Source: Arthrobacter sp. (GTDB lineage: Bacteria > Actinomycetota > Actinomycetes > Actinomycetales > Micrococcaceae). From it: DNA of 42,799 nucleotides. How positions within the stretch are numbered: position 1 is the first letter of the stretch; each line of letters begins with the position of its first letter. Below are positions 8,465-21,160 of this stretch, piece by piece. The notes under the pieces were generated by a model, which saw only the letters and a list, made by a program, of their open reading frames with translations, made no database searches and was not told the DNA's origin. The stretch spans positions 1 to 42,799 of the forward strand of contig NZ_JAPSHV010000009.1 in NCBI RefSeq assembly GCF_031179385.1. Reading direction: 5' to 3'. Position numbers and translations under genes: made by a program.

Positions 8465-9868
8465 GTGAGTACCGACGAGATCAACGATGTAGGCAGCTCC
8501 TGGCGCAAGGTGATTCGTACCCTTGAACAGGATGATCGGATTTCGCCGCGCCAGCGCGGATTTGTGGTCCTCGCACAGGCGCAGGGACTGATTGGCACAA
8601 CGCTTCTCGTCGCCGTTCCTAATGAACTCACACGTGAAGTGCTCCAGAGTCAGCTCAAGAGCCCGCTCAATGACGCATTGCGTGACGTTTTCCGCGAAGA
8701 GATTCAGTGCGCTTTCGTCATCGACCCGGACCTTACTCCGATCATCGAGGAGGAGCCAGAAGAGGTTCCGGAGGAAATTGCGCAGCGCGATCAGGCTCCT
8801 TCACCCACACCGCCGAGCAATTCTCACGAGTTCGGGCGTCTCAATCCCAAGTACATCTTCGACACCTTCGTGATCGGTTCATCGAACCGATTTGCCCACG
8901 CGGCGGCGGTCGCTGTAGCCGAGGCACCTGCCAAGGCGTACAACCCCCTGTTCATTTACGGTGACTCGGGACTTGGGAAGACCCACCTGCTGCACGCCAT
9001 CGGGCACTATGCCAGGCACCTCTATACGGGTATTCGCGTTCGGTACGTGAATTCAGAGGAGTTCACCAACGACTTCATCAACTCAATCAGGGATGACGAA
9101 GGGACGAGCTTTAAGCAGACCTACCGGAACGTCGACATTCTCCTCATCGACGACATCCAGTTCCTCTCCGGCAAGGACAGGACCCAGGAGGAGTTCTTCC
9201 ACACCTTCAATGCCCTCCACAACCACAACAAGCAGGTAGTGATCACATCCGACCTGCCGCCCAAGCAGTTGTCCGGGTTTGAAGAGAGAATGCGCTCCCG
9301 CTTCGAGTGGGGACTTCTGACTGATATCCAGCCGCCCGAACTCGAGACGCGAATCGCCATCCTTCGCAAAAAGGCAATCAGCGAAGGGTTGAGTGCCCCG
9401 GACGAGGTTCTCGAATACATAGCGTCGAAGATTTCCACCAATATCCGCGAGCTGGAAGGCGCCCTCATCCGGGTTACGGCGTTCGCGAGCCTGAATCGCC
9501 AGGCAGTCGACGAGAATCTGGCAGAAATCGTACTCAAGGACCTCATCACCGACGACGGCGCCCAGGAGATCACATCGGCGCTGATCATGGCTCAGACGGC
9601 CGAGTACTTCAACATCACGCTGGATGACCTATGCAGCAAATCACGGACAAGGACCCTCGTTACGGCTCGACAGATCGCGATGTACCTCTGCCGGGAGTTG
9701 ACCGATATGTCTCTTCCCAAAATCGGAGCCGAACTCGGCGGCCGGGACCATACGACGGTCATCCACGCTGACCGTAAGATCCGCGAACTCATGGCCGAAC
9801 GCCGCGCCATCTATAACCAGGTGACCGAGCTTACGAACCGAATCAAGCATCACCGCAAGGATGCGTAG
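8465..9868 (+). CDS. dnaA: Chromosomal replication initiator DnaA
   Basis: AAA+ initiator that binds DnaA boxes and melts the origin. With the GTG start at 8465 (TGAGGA five bases upstream) the product has 467 residues beginning VSTDEIND, followed by [12 protein letters not shown] as expected of domain I. Domain II is short and Pro/Glu-rich. The AAA+ domain has Walker A GDSGLGKT (166-173) and Walker B ILLIDDIQ (225-232). Domain IV contains the box-binding signature [11 protein letters not shown] starting near residue 425. The open frame extends upstream to 8099, but that part crosses the DnaA boxes and resembles no DnaA. An ATG at 8432 is a weaker alternative start. Confidence 0.97.
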   Translation: MSTDEINDVGSSWRKVIRTLEQDDRISPRQRGFVVLAQAQGLIGTTLLVAVPNELTREVLQSQLKSPLNDALRDVFREEIQCAFVIDPDLTPIIEEEPEEVPEEIAQRDQAPSPTPPSNSHEFGRLNPKYIFDTFVIGSSNRFAHAAAVAVAEAPAKAYNPLFIYGDSGLGKTHLLHAIGHYARHLYTGIRVRYVNSEEFTNDFINSIRDDEGTSFKQTYRNVDILLIDDIQFLSGKDRTQEEFFHTFNALHNHNKQVVITSDLPPKQLSGFEERMRSRFEWGLLTDIQPPELETRIAILRKKAISEGLSAPDEVLEYIASKISTNIRELEGALIRVTAFASLNRQAVDENLAEIVLKDLITDDGAQEITSALIMAQTAEYFNITLDDLCSKSRTRTLVTARQIAMYLCRELTDMSLPKIGAELGGRDHTTVIHADRKIRELMAERRAIYNQVTELTNRIKHHRKDA

Positions 9869-10304
9869 GTGACCTCAAGCGCCGCAGCGAGCTGAATTAA
9901 CAGCTGTGGAAAGAATTGTGGATAACCCTTTGTTTGTGGTGGACGTTAATGAGGACAAGCACCGTCGAGGCTGTGGACCCGCTGAATCACAAGGATGTCG
10001 TACACACCGTGCAGACGCAGCCGGCGTCCTGAGTGCACAACCTGTCAACAGGGAAAACTCCCGGAACCGCACCGATCCTTCCGGTTATCCACAGTATCCA
10101 CAGGAGTTATTAACACTACTGATCCTTAAACCCCGATCTTGTCCAAATAACATTTCCCCTTCGTCCGCCCCGGCAAGCCACCCCACTGTGTCGCGCTAAG
10201 CTGTGACTCAGTAGAGTTGACCTTCGCTCACCCGTCCTCCTTGCCGGAAGGGTCGAGGATGTGTGACTTCCCCCGATGTACCTCGCGAAAGGCGGCACCC
10301 TTCA
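9869..10304. other. oriC: Probable oriC between dnaA and dnaN
   Basis: 436 bp with no gene. Boxes on both strands: 9905-9913 (minus, variant), 9917-9925 (minus, perfect), 9972-9980 (minus, variant), 10042-10050 (plus, variant), 10085-10093 (plus, perfect TTATCCACA) immediately followed by 10094-10102 (GTATCCACA), and 10139-10147 (TTGTCCAAA). An AT-richer stretch at about 10103-10157 beside the tandem boxes is a candidate unwinding element. In Streptomyces and Mycobacterium the origin lies in this same gap. Which gap is the true unwinding site cannot be told from sequence alone. Confidence 0.8.
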
Positions 10305-11429
10305 GTGAAATTCCGAGTCGAGCGCGATGTCCTGGCCGAGGCCGTAACGTGGACGGCTCGTTCCCTGTCACCGCGGCCTCCCGTGCCTGTGCTTTCGGGT
10401 TTGTTGATCAAGGCCGGCGCCGGCAGCCTCAGCCTCGCGAGCTTCGATTATGAGATATCGGCCCGTCTTGAAATCCCTGCGGATATAGCGGAAGAGGGCA
10501 CAATCCTCGTTTCCGGACGGCTGCTCGCCGATATCTGCCGCAGCTTGCCGTCTGCGCCGGTCGAGGTGGAAACGGATGGCTCGAAGGTCACGTTGACCTG
10601 CCGGAACAGCCGCTTCAACCTCGCAACCATGCCCGAAGCGGAGTACCCCGAACTTCCGGCCCTCCCTGATGTCAGCGGTGTTGTCGACGGAGATGCATTC
10701 GCCGAAGCCGTGTCACAGGTCATCATTGCAGCAAGCCGTGACGACACTCTGCCGATTCTGACCGGTGTCCGTATGGAGATCGAGGAAGACCTCATCACGT
10801 TCCTCGCCACCGACCGGTACAGGCTTGCTCTCCGCGAACTGTCCTGGAAGCCCACCAACCCGGGAATCTCAACCAGTGCTCTGGTGAAGGCAAAAACGTT
10901 GAGTGAGGTAGCCAAGACGCTTGGTGGTGCGGGAGATCTCAAGATCGCACTCTCCGACAACAGCGAACTGATCGGCTTTGAAAGCGGCGGCCGGCGCACA
11001 ACATCGCTGCTGGTCGACGGTGACTACCCCAAAATCCGTTCTCTCTTCCCGGAAAATACGCCAATCCATGCGACTGTGGAGACCAGCCAGCTCGTCGAAG
11101 CAGTTCGCCGCGTTGCCCTGGTCGCAGAACGCAATACGCCTGTAAGGCTTGCGTTCAGCGCAGGCCAGGTAGTGCTCGATGCTGGTACAGGCGAAGACGC
11201 GCAGGCTTCGGAAGCGATTGAAGCAACGCTGGATGGGGACGACATCACCGTCGCTTTCAATCCGCACTACCTGAGCGAAGGTCTCGGCGCCTTCAGCAGC
11301 AAATTCGTACGTTTCTCCTTCACGACTCCGCCGAAGCCCGCTGTTATCTCAGCTCAGGAAGAAGCTACCGGTGAGGACCGCGAAGACTACCGATACCTGC
11401 TCATGCCGGTGAGGCTACCCAACCAGTAG
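10305..11429 (+). CDS. dnaN: DNA polymerase III beta sliding clamp
   Basis: Ring-shaped clamp that tethers polymerases to DNA. The GTG at 10305 (AAAGGCGG about nine bases upstream) gives 374 residues starting VKFRVERDVLAEAV, the usual N-terminus of the family. A frame opening at 10263 adds 14 residues without support. Three clamp domains are recognisable by length. The C-terminus YLLMPVRLPN is the conserved partner-binding pocket segment (YLxMPxRL). It follows oriC and precedes gnd and recF. Confidence 0.97.
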   Translation: MKFRVERDVLAEAVTWTARSLSPRPPVPVLSGLLIKAGAGSLSLASFDYEISARLEIPADIAEEGTILVSGRLLADICRSLPSAPVEVETDGSKVTLTCRNSRFNLATMPEAEYPELPALPDVSGVVDGDAFAEAVSQVIIAASRDDTLPILTGVRMEIEEDLITFLATDRYRLALRELSWKPTNPGISTSALVKAKTLSEVAKTLGGAGDLKIALSDNSELIGFESGGRRTTSLLVDGDYPKIRSLFPENTPIHATVETSQLVEAVRRVALVAERNTPVRLAFSAGQVVLDAGTGEDAQASEAIEATLDGDDITVAFNPHYLSEGLGAFSSKFVRFSFTTPPKPAVISAQEEATGEDREDYRYLLMPVRLPNQ

Positions 11430-11471
11430 AGTCGTCGCCCGCCCCCAGTCAACCGAACCATGGAGGACACT

Positions 11472-12365
<894 letters not shown>

Positions 12366-12375
12366 TTGAGTCGCG

Positions 12376-13554
12376 GTGTACGTCCAGCATCTCTCTCTGA
12401 CAGATTTCCGCAGTTATTCGCAGCTTGACGTGGCTCTCGAACCCGGCGTGACGGTGTTCGTAGGCCCAAATGGAGTCGGCAAGACCAATATCGTCGAGGC
12501 CATCGGATACCTGGGGTCCTTGTCGTCGCATCGCGTAAGTACGGACAAGCCGCTCATCGCCTTCGATGCCGAACGGGCGCTGGTTCGTGGGCGGTTGGTG
12601 CGTGGGGCGCAGGCTACGAGCGTCGAACTGGAGATCAACGGAGACCGCGGTAATCGTGCGCGGATCAATCGTGCGAACCCCGTGCGCGCGCGCGATGCTG
12701 CCGGCATTCTCCGGACGGTTCTGTTCGCGCCCGAGGACCTCGCATTGGTGAAGGGAGATCCCTCCAATCGTCGGCGGTTCCTGGATGACCTCATGGTGCA
12801 GTTGGTTCCGCACCACGCGGGCATCAGGGCGGATTATGAGCGTGTGTTGAAACAACGCAACGCCCTGCTCAAGTCCCTCCGCGGAGGCAGACTGTCCACT
12901 GCCCATCAAGCGACGCTCGAGGTATGGGACCAACATCTGGCGACAGTCGGATCCCAGCTTCTGCACGCGCGCCTCGCGGTTTTGACCAGACTTCTGCCGC
13001 ACGTCCAGAAGGCCTACCGCGAGCTGACCGACGGCACCAAGGTTGCCAACGCAGCGTATCGTTCGTCCCTCATCGGCCCCTTGCCCGACGACGACGGCGA
13101 GTCGGCGCCGACTGCGGAAGATCTGAGTACTCTCTCCGTCGATGAGATTACCGAACGGTTTTTGGCAGCGATCGCTGAACAGCGCCGACGCGAGACGGAA
13201 CGCGGGATTTCCCTTGTCGGCCCGCATCGCGACGAGGTCGAGTTGATGCTCGGTCGAGCGCTCGTCAAGGGATACGCCTCCCACGGCGAAACCTGGTCCA
13301 TGGCTCTCGCGCTCCGTCTCGGTTCGTACTACCTCCTCAACGATGACGACCAGACGCCGGGTTCTTCGCCGGTGCTCATCCTCGACGATGTCTTCGCTGA
13401 ACTCGACGCTGACCGCCGGGAACGGTTGGCGTCGGTGGTGGCCGGTGCTGAACAGGTCCTCGTGACAGCAGCGGTAGGTGACGACGTGCCAAGTGCGCTT
13501 GACGGACGGCAATTCTCGGTCGTCCCGGGAGGGTTCCGTGAAATACCGGCCTGA
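12376..13554 (+). CDS. recF: DNA replication and repair protein RecF
   Basis: SMC-like ATPase that helps load RecA at gaps and stalled forks. The 392-residue product has Walker A GPNGVGKT (30-37), the conserved LFAPEDLALVKGDP segment (115-128), the ABC-type signature region SLVGPHRDEVEL, and Walker B VLILDDVFAELD near the C-terminus. The start is GTG, ten bases after the gnd stop, with only a weak ribosome binding site, so translation probably depends on gnd. The 3' end overlaps the next gene by 17 bases. Confidence 0.96.
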   Translation: MYVQHLSLTDFRSYSQLDVALEPGVTVFVGPNGVGKTNIVEAIGYLGSLSSHRVSTDKPLIAFDAERALVRGRLVRGAQATSVELEINGDRGNRARINRANPVRARDAAGILRTVLFAPEDLALVKGDPSNRRRFLDDLMVQLVPHHAGIRADYERVLKQRNALLKSLRGGRLSTAHQATLEVWDQHLATVGSQLLHARLAVLTRLLPHVQKAYRELTDGTKVANAAYRSSLIGPLPDDDGESAPTAEDLSTLSVDEITERFLAAIAEQRRRETERGISLVGPHRDEVELMLGRALVKGYASHGETWSMALALRLGSYYLLNDDDQTPGSSPVLILDDVFAELDADRRERLASVVAGAEQVLVTAAVGDDVPSALDGRQFSVVPGGFREIPA

Positions 13555-14131
13555 AGACGAAGCCGCCAAAGCCCACGGTAGACCGACAGACAACGACGCC
13601 GGCAGCGTGTCGCTTCCCGATGGATCCGACACTTCTGGTCAGGACGCACCGCGATTACTGCTGAACCGGCTACGAAACGCGTCCGCAGCGCGAGGCGATC
13701 TTAGAATTCCGGCCGCGCGCCGCCGTCGTACTGAGAGCACATCGCGTCGCTCCACGATCCAGGATTCCTATTCCGGACGCGATCCGCAGGGGGTCGGCGC
13801 GGTCTTCGGGCGTCTCCTGAGCGAACGCGGGTGGAATTCTCCGGTGGCCGTAGGATCAGTGATGGCGCGATGGGCGGAGTTGGTGGGCCCGGACATCTCC
13901 ACGCACTGCACCCCGGAGAGTTTTCACGAGACCACGCTGCTGGTGCGGTGTGATTCGACCGCCTGGGCGACACAGCTCCGGCTGATCAGCCCCGACCTCC
14001 TCAAACGGTTTGAGAGCGAGCTCGGACCCGGAGTAGTCACGGCAATGAAGGTCGTCGGCCCGTCCGCTCCATCCTGGCGAAAGGGTGGTCGATCGGTTCG
14101 TGGGCGTGGGCCCCGGGACACCTACGGGTAA
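13538..14131 (+). CDS. dciA: DUF721 family protein, DciA-like helicase loader
   Basis: 197 residues from a GTG at 13538, chosen because GGGAGGG lies four bases upstream; a longer frame from 13478 only re-reads recF in another phase. The N-terminal half is polar and low complexity. The C-terminal part (about 80-175) has the DUF721 pattern: GVGAVFGRLLSERGWNSPVA, then WAELVGPDISTHCTPES, then LLVRCDSTAWATQLRLISPDLL. Proteins of this family (DciA) load the replicative helicase in bacteria lacking DnaC. The overlap with recF and the position before gyrB are typical of actinobacteria. Confidence 0.88.
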   Translation: MKYRPEDEAAKAHGRPTDNDAGSVSLPDGSDTSGQDAPRLLLNRLRNASAARGDLRIPAARRRRTESTSRRSTIQDSYSGRDPQGVGAVFGRLLSERGWNSPVAVGSVMARWAELVGPDISTHCTPESFHETTLLVRCDSTAWATQLRLISPDLLKRFESELGPGVVTAMKVVGPSAPSWRKGGRSVRGRGPRDTYG

Positions 14132-16435
<2,304 letters not shown>

Positions 16436-16516
16436 TCGATGCCGAACTGACATGGCCGGTCGAGCACCTCTCAATGACCGGTTCCTGACACGCCTTCACG
16501 AAATGGAACGAACTAG

Positions 16517-19153
16517 ATGAGTGACGAAGTAACGCCTGAGGTTCCCGGGGACGAAACACCCGTCGAGGGTGCGGTGTTGACTGACCGCATCGAGCAGGTG
16601 GACCTGCAGACAGAGATGCAGCGGTCCTACCTCGATTACGCCATGGCGGTCATTGTCGGTCGGGCGTTGCCTGATGTCAGGGACGGCTTGAAGCCGGTTC
16701 ACCGCCGCGTCCTGTACGCCATGTTCGACGGCGGTTACCGGCCCGACCGCTCATTCAATAAATGTGCGCGCGTGGTTGGCGAAGTCATGGGTCAATACCA
16801 CCCGCACGGTGACACCGCGATCTACGATGCGCTGGTTCGTCTGATCCAGGACTGGACTATGCGGTACCCGCTTGCGCTTGGTCAGGGAAACTTCGGGTCT
16901 CCCGGAAACGACGGCGCGGCCGCACCCCGGTACACCGAGACCAAGATGGCTCCGCTGGCCATGGAGATGGTCCGTGATATCGACGAAGAAACAGTTGATT
17001 TCCAGGACAACTACGACGGCAAGAACCAGGAACCCACTATCCTGCCGTCGCGGTTCCCGAACCTGTTGGTCAACGGCTCTTCAGGTATTGCCGTAGGCAT
17101 GGCCACCAATATTCCGCCGCACAACCTGCGTGAGGTGGCGGACGGTGTGCAGTGGTACTTGCAGAACCCGCAAGCGAGCAAGGAAGAGCTGCTTGAAGCT
17201 CTGATTCAGCGCATCAAGGGTCCGGATTTTCCCACCGGTGCACAAATTCTGGGGCACAAGGGCATCGAGGATGCTTACAGAACCGGCCGTGGATCCATTA
17301 CCATGCGTGCCGTGGTCAACGTCGAGGAGATTCAGGGCCGCACCTGCCTGGTGGTCACTGAACTGCCCTACCAGGCGAACCCCGACAACCTGGCAATCAA
17401 GATCGCCGACCTCGTTAAGGACGGCAAGGTTTCGGGGATTGCGGACCTTCGGGATGAAACGTCCGGACGTACGGGACAGCGTCTGGTGATTGTCCTGAAG
17501 CGCGACGCCGTCGCCAAGGTTGTGCTGAATAACCTCTACAAGCACACGCAGCTGCAGGAAAACTTCAGCGCTAACATGCTCGCCATCGTTGACGATGTTC
17601 CCCGTACGCTCAGCCTCGATGCGTTTATCCGTCACTGGGTTACCCATCAGCTTGAAGTCATTGTCCGCAGGACCCAGTACCGGCTCCGCAAGGCTGAAGA
17701 AGCCGCCCACATCCTGCGTGGGTTGCTCAAGGCGCTCGACGCGCTGGATGAAGTGATCGCGCTCATCCGCCGGTCCTCCACCGTAGAGGACGCACGCAAC
17801 GGTCTTATCGGCCTGTTGGACATCGACGAGATCCAGGCGCAGGCAATCCTGGACATGCAGCTTCGCCGCCTGGCGGCTCTGGAACGCCAGAGGATTCAGG
17901 ATCAGCACGCCAAGCTCGAAGCTGAAATCACCGAATACAAGAAGATCCTCGCCTCCGAGGTGCAGCAGCGCGAGATCGTCTCGACGGAACTGCAGGAAAT
18001 CGTCGACAAGCACGGCGATGACCGCCGGACCGAGATTCTCATGGGCTATGACTCCGACATGAGCATGGAAGATCTCATCCCTGAAGAGGAAATGGTTGTC
18101 ACCATTACCCGCGGCGGATACGTCAAGCGCACACGGAGCGACAACTACCGCCAGCAGGCCCGCGGCGGCAAGGGCATACGCGGCGCGCAGCTGCGCGGGG
18201 ACGACGTCGTCGAGCATTTCTTCGTCACCACCACGCACCACTGGCTCCTCTTCTTCACGAACCTGGGGCGTGTGTACAGGGCGAAGGCCTACGAGCTCGT
18301 CGAGGCAGCTCGTGATGCGAAGGGCCAGCATGTAGCGAACCTGTTGGCATTCCAGCCTGATGAGACCATCGCTCAGGTACTCGACCTCCGGGACTATCAG
18401 CAGTCTCCGTATCTGGTGCTTGCGACTAAGCGGGGACTGGTCAAAAAGACACGGTTGGAGGACTACGACACCAACCGATCCGCCGGCGTGATCGCCATCA
18501 ACCTGCGTGACGGTGATGAACTGGTGTCGGCCCAGCTGGTTTCGGAGAACGACGACATGATGCTCGTGTCCCGGAAGGGACAGTCGCTGCGCTTCAGCGC
18601 CACGGACGAGGCGCTGCGTCCAATGGGAAGAGCGACGTCAGGCGTGACCGGAATGAAGTTCCGGCCGGACGACGAGCTCCTGGCAGCCAATGTCGTGAGC
18701 GACGACTCCTATGTCTTTATCGTGACCGAGGGTGGCTTCGCGAAGCGAACCAAGGTTGACGAGTACCGTGTCCAGGGCCGGGGCGGTCTTGGTATTAAGG
18801 TTGCGAAGCTCGCCGAAGTGCGTGGAGACCTCGTGGGGGCCCTCGTCGTCCAGGAAGAGGATGAGGTCCTCGTCGTCATGGGCGGCGGTAAGGTTGTGCG
18901 CTCCGCCGTGGCGGGCGTTCCGGCAAAGGGACGCGACACCATGGGTGTCATCTTCGCAAAGCCGGATAAGTCCGACAGGATCATCGCTGTCGCCCGCAAC
19001 ACCGAGCGGGGGCTGACGACAGACGACGAGATTCCAGTCATGGGAGTGGATGACGCGTCACCTGCGCCGGATGGCGGAGATGAAGTACCGTTGTCGTCAG
19101 AAGAAACGGCTCAGCCGGCGGCTGAGCCAAGCGATATTGGAGGTTCCGAGTGA
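16517..19153 (+). CDS. gyrA: DNA gyrase subunit A
   Basis: DNA-cleaving subunit of gyrase. The 878-residue product contains the catalytic tyrosine Y139 in AAAPRYTET. The quinolone-resistance-determining region reads [16 protein letters not shown]100 aligns with E. coli S83 and D104 with E. coli D87, so both usual positions carry residues compatible with a susceptible enzyme (inference). The C-terminal beta-pinwheel carries the GyrA box at [11 protein letters not shown], followed by repeated blades. An acidic tail of about 40 residues follows. The stop codon overlaps the start of the DUF3566 gene. Confidence 0.97.
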   Translation: MSDEVTPEVPGDETPVEGAVLTDRIEQVDLQTEMQRSYLDYAMAVIVGRALPDVRDGLKPVHRRVLYAMFDGGYRPDRSFNKCARVVGEVMGQYHPHGDTAIYDALVRLIQDWTMRYPLALGQGNFGSPGNDGAAAPRYTETKMAPLAMEMVRDIDEETVDFQDNYDGKNQEPTILPSRFPNLLVNGSSGIAVGMATNIPPHNLREVADGVQWYLQNPQASKEELLEALIQRIKGPDFPTGAQILGHKGIEDAYRTGRGSITMRAVVNVEEIQGRTCLVVTELPYQANPDNLAIKIADLVKDGKVSGIADLRDETSGRTGQRLVIVLKRDAVAKVVLNNLYKHTQLQENFSANMLAIVDDVPRTLSLDAFIRHWVTHQLEVIVRRTQYRLRKAEEAAHILRGLLKALDALDEVIALIRRSSTVEDARNGLIGLLDIDEIQAQAILDMQLRRLAALERQRIQDQHAKLEAEITEYKKILASEVQQREIVSTELQEIVDKHGDDRRTEILMGYDSDMSMEDLIPEEEMVVTITRGGYVKRTRSDNYRQQARGGKGIRGAQLRGDDVVEHFFVTTTHHWLLFFTNLGRVYRAKAYELVEAARDAKGQHVANLLAFQPDETIAQVLDLRDYQQSPYLVLATKRGLVKKTRLEDYDTNRSAGVIAINLRDGDELVSAQLVSENDDMMLVSRKGQSLRFSATDEALRPMGRATSGVTGMKFRPDDELLAANVVSDDSYVFIVTEGGFAKRTKVDEYRVQGRGGLGIKVAKLAEVRGDLVGALVVQEEDEVLVVMGGGKVVRSAVAGVPAKGRDTMGVIFAKPDKSDRIIAVARNTERGLTTDDEIPVMGVDDASPAPDGGDEVPLSSEETAQPAAEPSDIGGSE

Positions 19154-19683
19154 GTTCTGCCAACTCAAATCCGCGCGCTGCTGCGGGCAGTGCCGTGCGG
19201 TCATCAGGCGGAGGACCTCGGGTCAATCCACCGGCTCGGCCACCTCAGCGGCCGGCATCTTCAGGAGCACGGCCTACCGGCAACAGACCGGGACTGGTGA
19301 AACCTGCCCCGAAGGCGAAAGCCCGTAAAGCGCGGTTGCTTGTCAGCAAAATCGACCCCTGGTCGGTTCTGAAGATGGCGTTCCTCCTGTCCGTGGCGCT
19401 GGGCATTGTCACAGTCGTCGCCGCGATTGTGATTTGGACAGTGCTGGATCTGACGGGAATTTTCGATCGGGTTAATCAGCTGCTTGGTGAGATCGCCGGA
19501 TCCGAGGGAGCCGGCTTCGACCTTCGACAGTTCGCGTCCCTTGGACAGGTTGTCTCCTTCGCGACGATTATCGCTGTGGTGAACGTTGTTCTGTTGACCG
19601 CCCTGGCAATGCTGGCGTCCGTGCTGTACAACATTTCGTCCACTCTTGTGGGCGGTATCGGTGTGACCCTTACGGACGACTGA
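19150..19683 (+). CDS. DUF3566 membrane protein downstream of gyrA
   Basis: 177 residues. A Pro-, Ala- and Arg-rich cytoplasmic N-terminus (1-62) precedes [17 protein letters not shown], the start of the DUF3566 domain, with two membrane segments (about 76-98 and 135-158). The GTG start overlaps the gyrA stop as GTGA, so it is translationally coupled. A membrane protein of this family directly after gyrA is conserved across Actinobacteria (Rv0007 in M. tuberculosis). Its function is not established. Confidence 0.9.
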   Translation: MSSANSNPRAAAGSAVRSSGGGPRVNPPARPPQRPASSGARPTGNRPGLVKPAPKAKARKARLLVSKIDPWSVLKMAFLLSVALGIVTVVAAIVIWTVLDLTGIFDRVNQLLGEIAGSEGAGFDLRQFASLGQVVSFATIIAVVNVVLLTALAMLASVLYNISSTLVGGIGVTLTDD

Positions 19684-19702
19684 GTGCACACAGGTCCTCA
19701 AT

Positions 19703-19732
19703 TTGTGGATCGCTGAGGGCCTGCTGTAAAGT
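19703..19732 (+). promoter_or_regulatory. Candidate promoter for tRNA-Ile
   Basis: TTGTGG (19703-19708), 18-base spacer, TAAAGT (19727-19732), predicting a start near 19740, about 18 nt before the tRNA. A hairpin with nine-base arms (19692-19700 and 19714-19722, one G-U pair) overlaps it and may end the gyrA transcript, although no T-tract follows. Confidence 0.5.
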
Positions 19733-19757
19733 CGTATCTCGGCCCGATGAGGTACGG

Positions 19758-19831
19758 GGGCGTATAGCTCAGGCGGTTAGAGCGCTTCGCTGATAACGAA
19801 GAGGTCCCAGGTTCAAGTCCTGGTACGCCCA
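19758..19831 (+). tRNA. tRNA-Ile (GAT)
   Basis: 74 nt that fold as a full cloverleaf: acceptor GGGCGTA with TACGCCC, D-stem GCTC/GAGC, anticodon stem CTTCG/CGAAG around the loop CTGATAA (anticodon GAT), and T-arm CCAGG-TTCAAGT-CCTGG. Discriminator A; CCA is not encoded. Its usual neighbour tRNA-Ala follows, with a small gene between them. Confidence 0.97.
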
Positions 19832-19872
19832 CGGATCCTGAAACCGGCAGGAAACTGCAAGTGAGGAGCACT

Positions 19873-19989
19873 GTGAAGAAGTTGCTGGTAGCGGCAGCCG
19901 CTGTCGCAGGAATCTTCGCTTACAAGCGGTGGCAGGAATCCGAGAAGGAAAAAGAAGTGTGGAGCGAGGCGACCGATCCGGTCGAGTGA
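19873..19989 (+). CDS. DLW-39 family microprotein
   Basis: 38 residues from a GTG with GAGGAG four bases upstream: VKKLLVAAAAVAGIFAYKRW, then QESEKEKEVWSEATDPVE. It has a short hydrophobic N-terminal helix followed by a charged tail. This matches in size, layout and position the actinobacterial DLW-39 proteins, which lie between or beside these tRNA genes near gyrA. Here the eponymous D-L-W is E-V-W. The N-terminus probably inserts in the membrane; the function is unknown. It is cotranscribed with, or lies between promoters of, the two tRNAs. Confidence 0.8.
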   Translation: MKKLLVAAAAVAGIFAYKRWQESEKEKEVWSEATDPVE

Positions 19990-20010
19990 AGTTTCGCTTC
20001 ACGGATCAGG

Positions 20011-20016
20011 TATACT
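20011..20016 (+). promoter_or_regulatory. -10 element for tRNA-Ala within an inverted repeat
   Basis: TATACT lies 18 bases before tRNA-Ala, so transcription would begin a few bases before the tRNA. No good -35 is seen. The motif sits in the spacer of an inverted repeat, GATCAG (20004-20009) and CTGATC (20015-20020). Confidence 0.4.
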
Positions 20017-20034
20017 GATCAGGTTCCGTTTTAC

Positions 20035-20107
20035 GGGGGCATGGCGCAATTGGTAGCGCACCTGCTTTGCAAGCAGGGGGTTCGGGGTTCGAGTCCCCGT
20101 GCCTCCA
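20035..20107 (+). tRNA. tRNA-Ala (TGC)
   Basis: 73 nt: acceptor GGGGGCA with TGCCTCC (one G-U pair), D-stem GCGC/GCGC, anticodon stem CCTGC/GCAGG around TTTGCAA (anticodon TGC), T-arm CGGGG-TTCGAGT-CCCCG. Discriminator A; CCA is not encoded. A strong terminator follows within ten bases. Confidence 0.97.
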
Positions 20108-20114
20108 CCGTAAG

Positions 20115-20156
20115 AGGAAGGGACCCCAGCTAACTAGCTGGGGTCCCTTCCTTTTT
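20115..20156 (+). terminator. Strong intrinsic terminator after tRNA-Ala
   Basis: An 18-bp perfect inverted repeat (20115-20132 with 20135-20152, including GGAAGGGACCCC and its complement) is followed by TTTTT. It ends the tRNA transcript before the oppositely oriented glycosyltransferase gene. Confidence 0.95.
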
Positions 20157-20215
20157 ATCTGAAGTTGTACTTTCAGGACCCGCTCTCACCGGCTCGAGTA
20201 GCCTCGCATCCGCCG

Positions 20216-21052
20216 CTAGCGATGCGCCGTAGCCGACCTCGCAGCGCGCGCGGTGTGTACGGCGCGCAGGACCTTCGCCGGGTAGTAGATGGACATGAAG
20301 ATCAACATGGGGATCTTCAGCACTCTCTTGTCGATCTGATGTGCGCGGTAGGTACGGTCGAAGCGCGTTACGTAGTACCGGTAGTCCTTGGGAGAGTTCT
20401 CAAGGCGTCGGGCGGACATACCACTGATCATCCCGGGTATGTACCGGATGACCAGGTCCTGTTCCGCCAGATGCAGGGAGATATCGATGTCCTCATGCAT
20501 CTCATCCTGCTCGTCGAGGCAGGTATGGTCGCGGATTTGTTCCCAGGCCGTGCGGCGAAGCGCCATGTTGGAACCGAACAGGAAATGGTACTGGTTGCGC
20601 GCGAGCTTCAGAACAAGCTGGCGCATCTTGTCGTCCGCCTTGAGACCCCAACGCCGCATCGGCATGTCGTAATAGACCACTGGTCCCGTTGCGGCCGCCA
20701 CTTTCGGGTCGCAGAACCCTGCCTGTACCGTTTCCACCCAGTCCGGCTCAAGGACAGAGTCAGCGTCGATTCTGCCCAGCACATCTCCGGTTGCATGATC
20801 CAGACCGAAGTTCCGGGTGGGGATCAGCCCCTGAATCTCGTTCTGCTCCAGCAGGCGGATGGGACTCTCCGGATACTCCAGCTGCATCTGGCGGACGATC
20901 TCCGCGGTGCGGTCGGTGGAGCGGTTATTCACGACCACAATCTCGTGAGCCGGGAGGGACTGGTAGATAGCGGCAATGAGGCACTGGCGAATAACGCCTT
21001 CCTCGTTGTACGCCGGAATCACAATCGACACGGACGGCTTCGCGGGGTGCAC
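20216..21052 (-). CDS. Family 2 glycosyltransferase
   Basis: 278 residues with the GT-A fold marks of family GT2: SIVIPAYNEEG (9-19), NNRSTDRTAE (42-51), the metal-binding DAD (96-98) within RIDADSVLEPDW, and an acidic HEDIDISLHL region that would hold the catalytic base. A hydrophobic stretch near the C-terminus (IPMLIFMSIYYPAKVL) may attach it to the membrane. It probably transfers a sugar from a nucleotide donor to a lipid or surface glycan; the acceptor is unknown. The start is GTG without a strong ribosome binding site. It stands alone between two terminators, so it is probably transcribed by itself. Confidence 0.88.
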   Translation of the reverse strand: MHPAKPSVSIVIPAYNEEGVIRQCLIAAIYQSLPAHEIVVVNNRSTDRTAEIVRQMQLEYPESPIRLLEQNEIQGLIPTRNFGLDHATGDVLGRIDADSVLEPDWVETVQAGFCDPKVAAATGPVVYYDMPMRRWGLKADDKMRQLVLKLARNQYHFLFGSNMALRRTAWEQIRDHTCLDEQDEMHEDIDISLHLAEQDLVIRYIPGMISGMSARRLENSPKDYRYYVTRFDRTYRAHQIDKRVLKIPMLIFMSIYYPAKVLRAVHTARAARSATAHR

Positions 21053-21099
21053 GGCCGTAAATCTATCACCAGCCAGCCGACGTCAGGCGGGAAGCAACG

Positions 21100-21141
21100 A
21101 AAAAGCGGGAAAGATCCCCCATCGGTGGATCTTTCCCGCTT
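21100..21141 (-). terminator. Intrinsic terminator of the CwsA-like gene
   Basis: A perfect 15-bp stem (21103-21117 with 21127-21141) encloses a nine-base loop. On the minus strand it is followed by five T (A at 21100-21104). It lies 20 bp past the stop of the minus-strand gene at 21161. Confidence 0.93.
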
Positions 21142-21160
21142 GAAAGTGGGTCGGTGCGAC

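Noticed and set aside
17081-18331. 416-codon open frame antisense to gyrA
   Set aside because: Shadow of gyrA coding; no independent support.
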